From: Micromonosporaceae bacterium
Lineage (GTDB): Bacteria; Actinomycetota; Actinomycetes; Mycobacteriales; Micromonosporaceae
Length of the DNA stretch: 12,403 bases
Direction: 5' to 3'
NCBI GenBank assembly: GCA_019689695.1
Contig: JADGHA010000077.1
Coordinates: 1 to 12,403, forward strand
A program made the translations under genes and the position numbers. This document shows positions 12,103-12,403 of this stretch, piece by piece; position 1 is the stretch's first letter; each line of letters begins with the position of its first letter. The notes under the pieces were generated by a model. It was not told where the DNA came from and made no database searches. It worked only from the letters and a program-made list of their open reading frames with translations.

Positions 12103-12125
12103 ACCGCGCAGCCGTGGCTGAACCG
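12088..12125 (+). repeat. 19-base tandem duplication
   Basis: CGCAGCCATGGCTGAACCG (12088-12106) is followed directly by CGCAGCCGTGGCTGAACCG (12107-12125), one mismatch in 19. The first copy contains the palindrome AGCCATGGCT and the TGA that ends the displaced Crp frame. It looks like a slippage or duplication product at the 3' end of that gene. Confidence 0.85.
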
Positions 12126-12403
12126 CACCGACGCCGGCGACCGGCCCGTCAGTGGCGTGGCGGCGCTGCGTCTCGGCTTGTCTGCTGACGGACCGCCGTC
12201 GAAGAAGCTGCCCCGGCGCCGCCTTCAAGGCCTTGAGGCGCCTGGCACGGGATCCCGGGTTGCCTTCGACTCATGGGGAGGCGGTGCGTCCGCCTCGGCC
12301 GGTACGTGGCCGGATTGCTCCGACTCGCTCGGGTCGGCAGTGGGCGCGGACGCATGGCCGGATACCGGTTCGGGAGGAGTGATCGGGACTGAGACGTCGG
12401 CAG
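12103..12403 (+). other. Unassigned tail: open frame to the window edge, repeats, no recognised gene
   Basis: The plus frame beginning at 12103 has no stop through the window end (about 100 codons). A GTG at 12157 could open it, reading VAALRLGLSADGPPSKKLP, but there is no ribosome binding site, composition is low-complexity Gly/Ser/Ala, and third positions are less G/C-rich than in the real genes. A 76-codon ORF in another frame (12152-12382) is Arg-rich and shadow-like. GGGAGGA at 12372-12378 could serve a gene starting just beyond. I recognise no product and would treat the stretch as intergenic. Confidence 0.35.
12278..12354. repeat. Nested inverted repeats
   Basis: TGCGTCCGC (12285-12293) and GCGGACGCA (12346-12354) are perfect 9-base inverted arms 52 bases apart. 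The left arm can alternatively form a local hairpin, GAGGCGG-TGCGT-CCGCCTC (12278-12296). Between the arms lies CCGAC...GTCGG (12320-12337). Nearby are perfect palindromes TCAAGGCCTTGA (12225-12236) and CGGGATCCCG (12248-12257). A structured RNA, a terminator region or an element end are all possible. Confidence 0.5.

Noticed and set aside
12152..12382. 76-codon ORF after the regulator gene
   Set aside because: Arg/Pro-rich, no ribosome binding site and no recognisable motif; it overlaps inverted repeats and another equally open frame.
1..12403. tRNA, rRNA, CRISPR array, insertion sequence, phage or secretion-toxin genes
   Set aside because: I looked for their typical signatures on both strands and saw none; the window is a conserved core cluster plus a few accessory genes.

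Overview
The window is a strongly GC-rich chromosomal segment from an actinomycete. Protein style and gene order best fit Micromonosporales (relatives of Micromonospora, Actinoplanes, Salinispora); this placement is inference from remembered family sequences, with no search run. The left two thirds is the cell-wall and redox cluster that actinobacteria keep near the replication origin. The order murJ, pseudokinase, sigM, anti-sigma, trxB, trxA, cwlM, GNAT protein matches M. tuberculosis Rv3910 to Rv3916c.

Layout. 3-1652: murJ (lipid II flippase), 5' end cut off by the window. 1825-3348: a membrane-anchored pseudokinase with an extracellular sugar-binding-like domain; in mycobacteria this is the C-terminal half of the MurJ polypeptide, here it is a separate gene with a candidate promoter of its own. 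3372-4915: sigM-like ECF sigma factor and its membrane anti-sigma factor, coupled by a GTGA overlap. 5046-6403: trxB and trxA behind a motif that matches the SigR/SigH thiol-stress promoter consensus exactly (GGGAAT-N18-GTT). 6509-7660: cwlM. 7713-8384 (minus): GNAT acetyltransferase, convergent with cwlM. 8385-8707: a 323-base divergent intergenic region with hairpins and a candidate promoter. 8708-11094: a fold-type I aminotransferase followed 8 bases later by a D-Ala-D-Ala-ligase-like ATP-grasp enzyme. These sit where parB and parA lie in M. tuberculosis. 11060-11326 (minus): YciI-like protein with a leaderless-type promoter, its 3' end overlapping the ligase gene. 11418-12074: Crp/Fnr-family regulator with a perfect dyad just upstream and a frameshifted C-terminus. 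12103-12403: no recognisable gene; tandem and inverted repeats.

How it works together. MurJ, the pseudokinase and CwlM plausibly form one regulatory set for peptidoglycan precursor supply: in mycobacteria the Ser/Thr kinase PknB phosphorylates the pseudokinase and CwlM, FHA proteins bind them, and MurA and MurJ activity is tuned. SigM with its anti-sigma factor, and TrxB/TrxA, are stress-response modules. The aminotransferase/ligase pair suggests an amino acid or dipeptide role, possibly wall-related; its substrates cannot be read from sequence.

No wholly new system is evident. The most useful oddities are the split MurJ-pseudokinase, the CwlM zinc ligands, the thiol-stress promoter, the unexplained aminotransferase/ligase pair with its structured upstream region, and the broken Crp C-terminus beside a tandem duplication.
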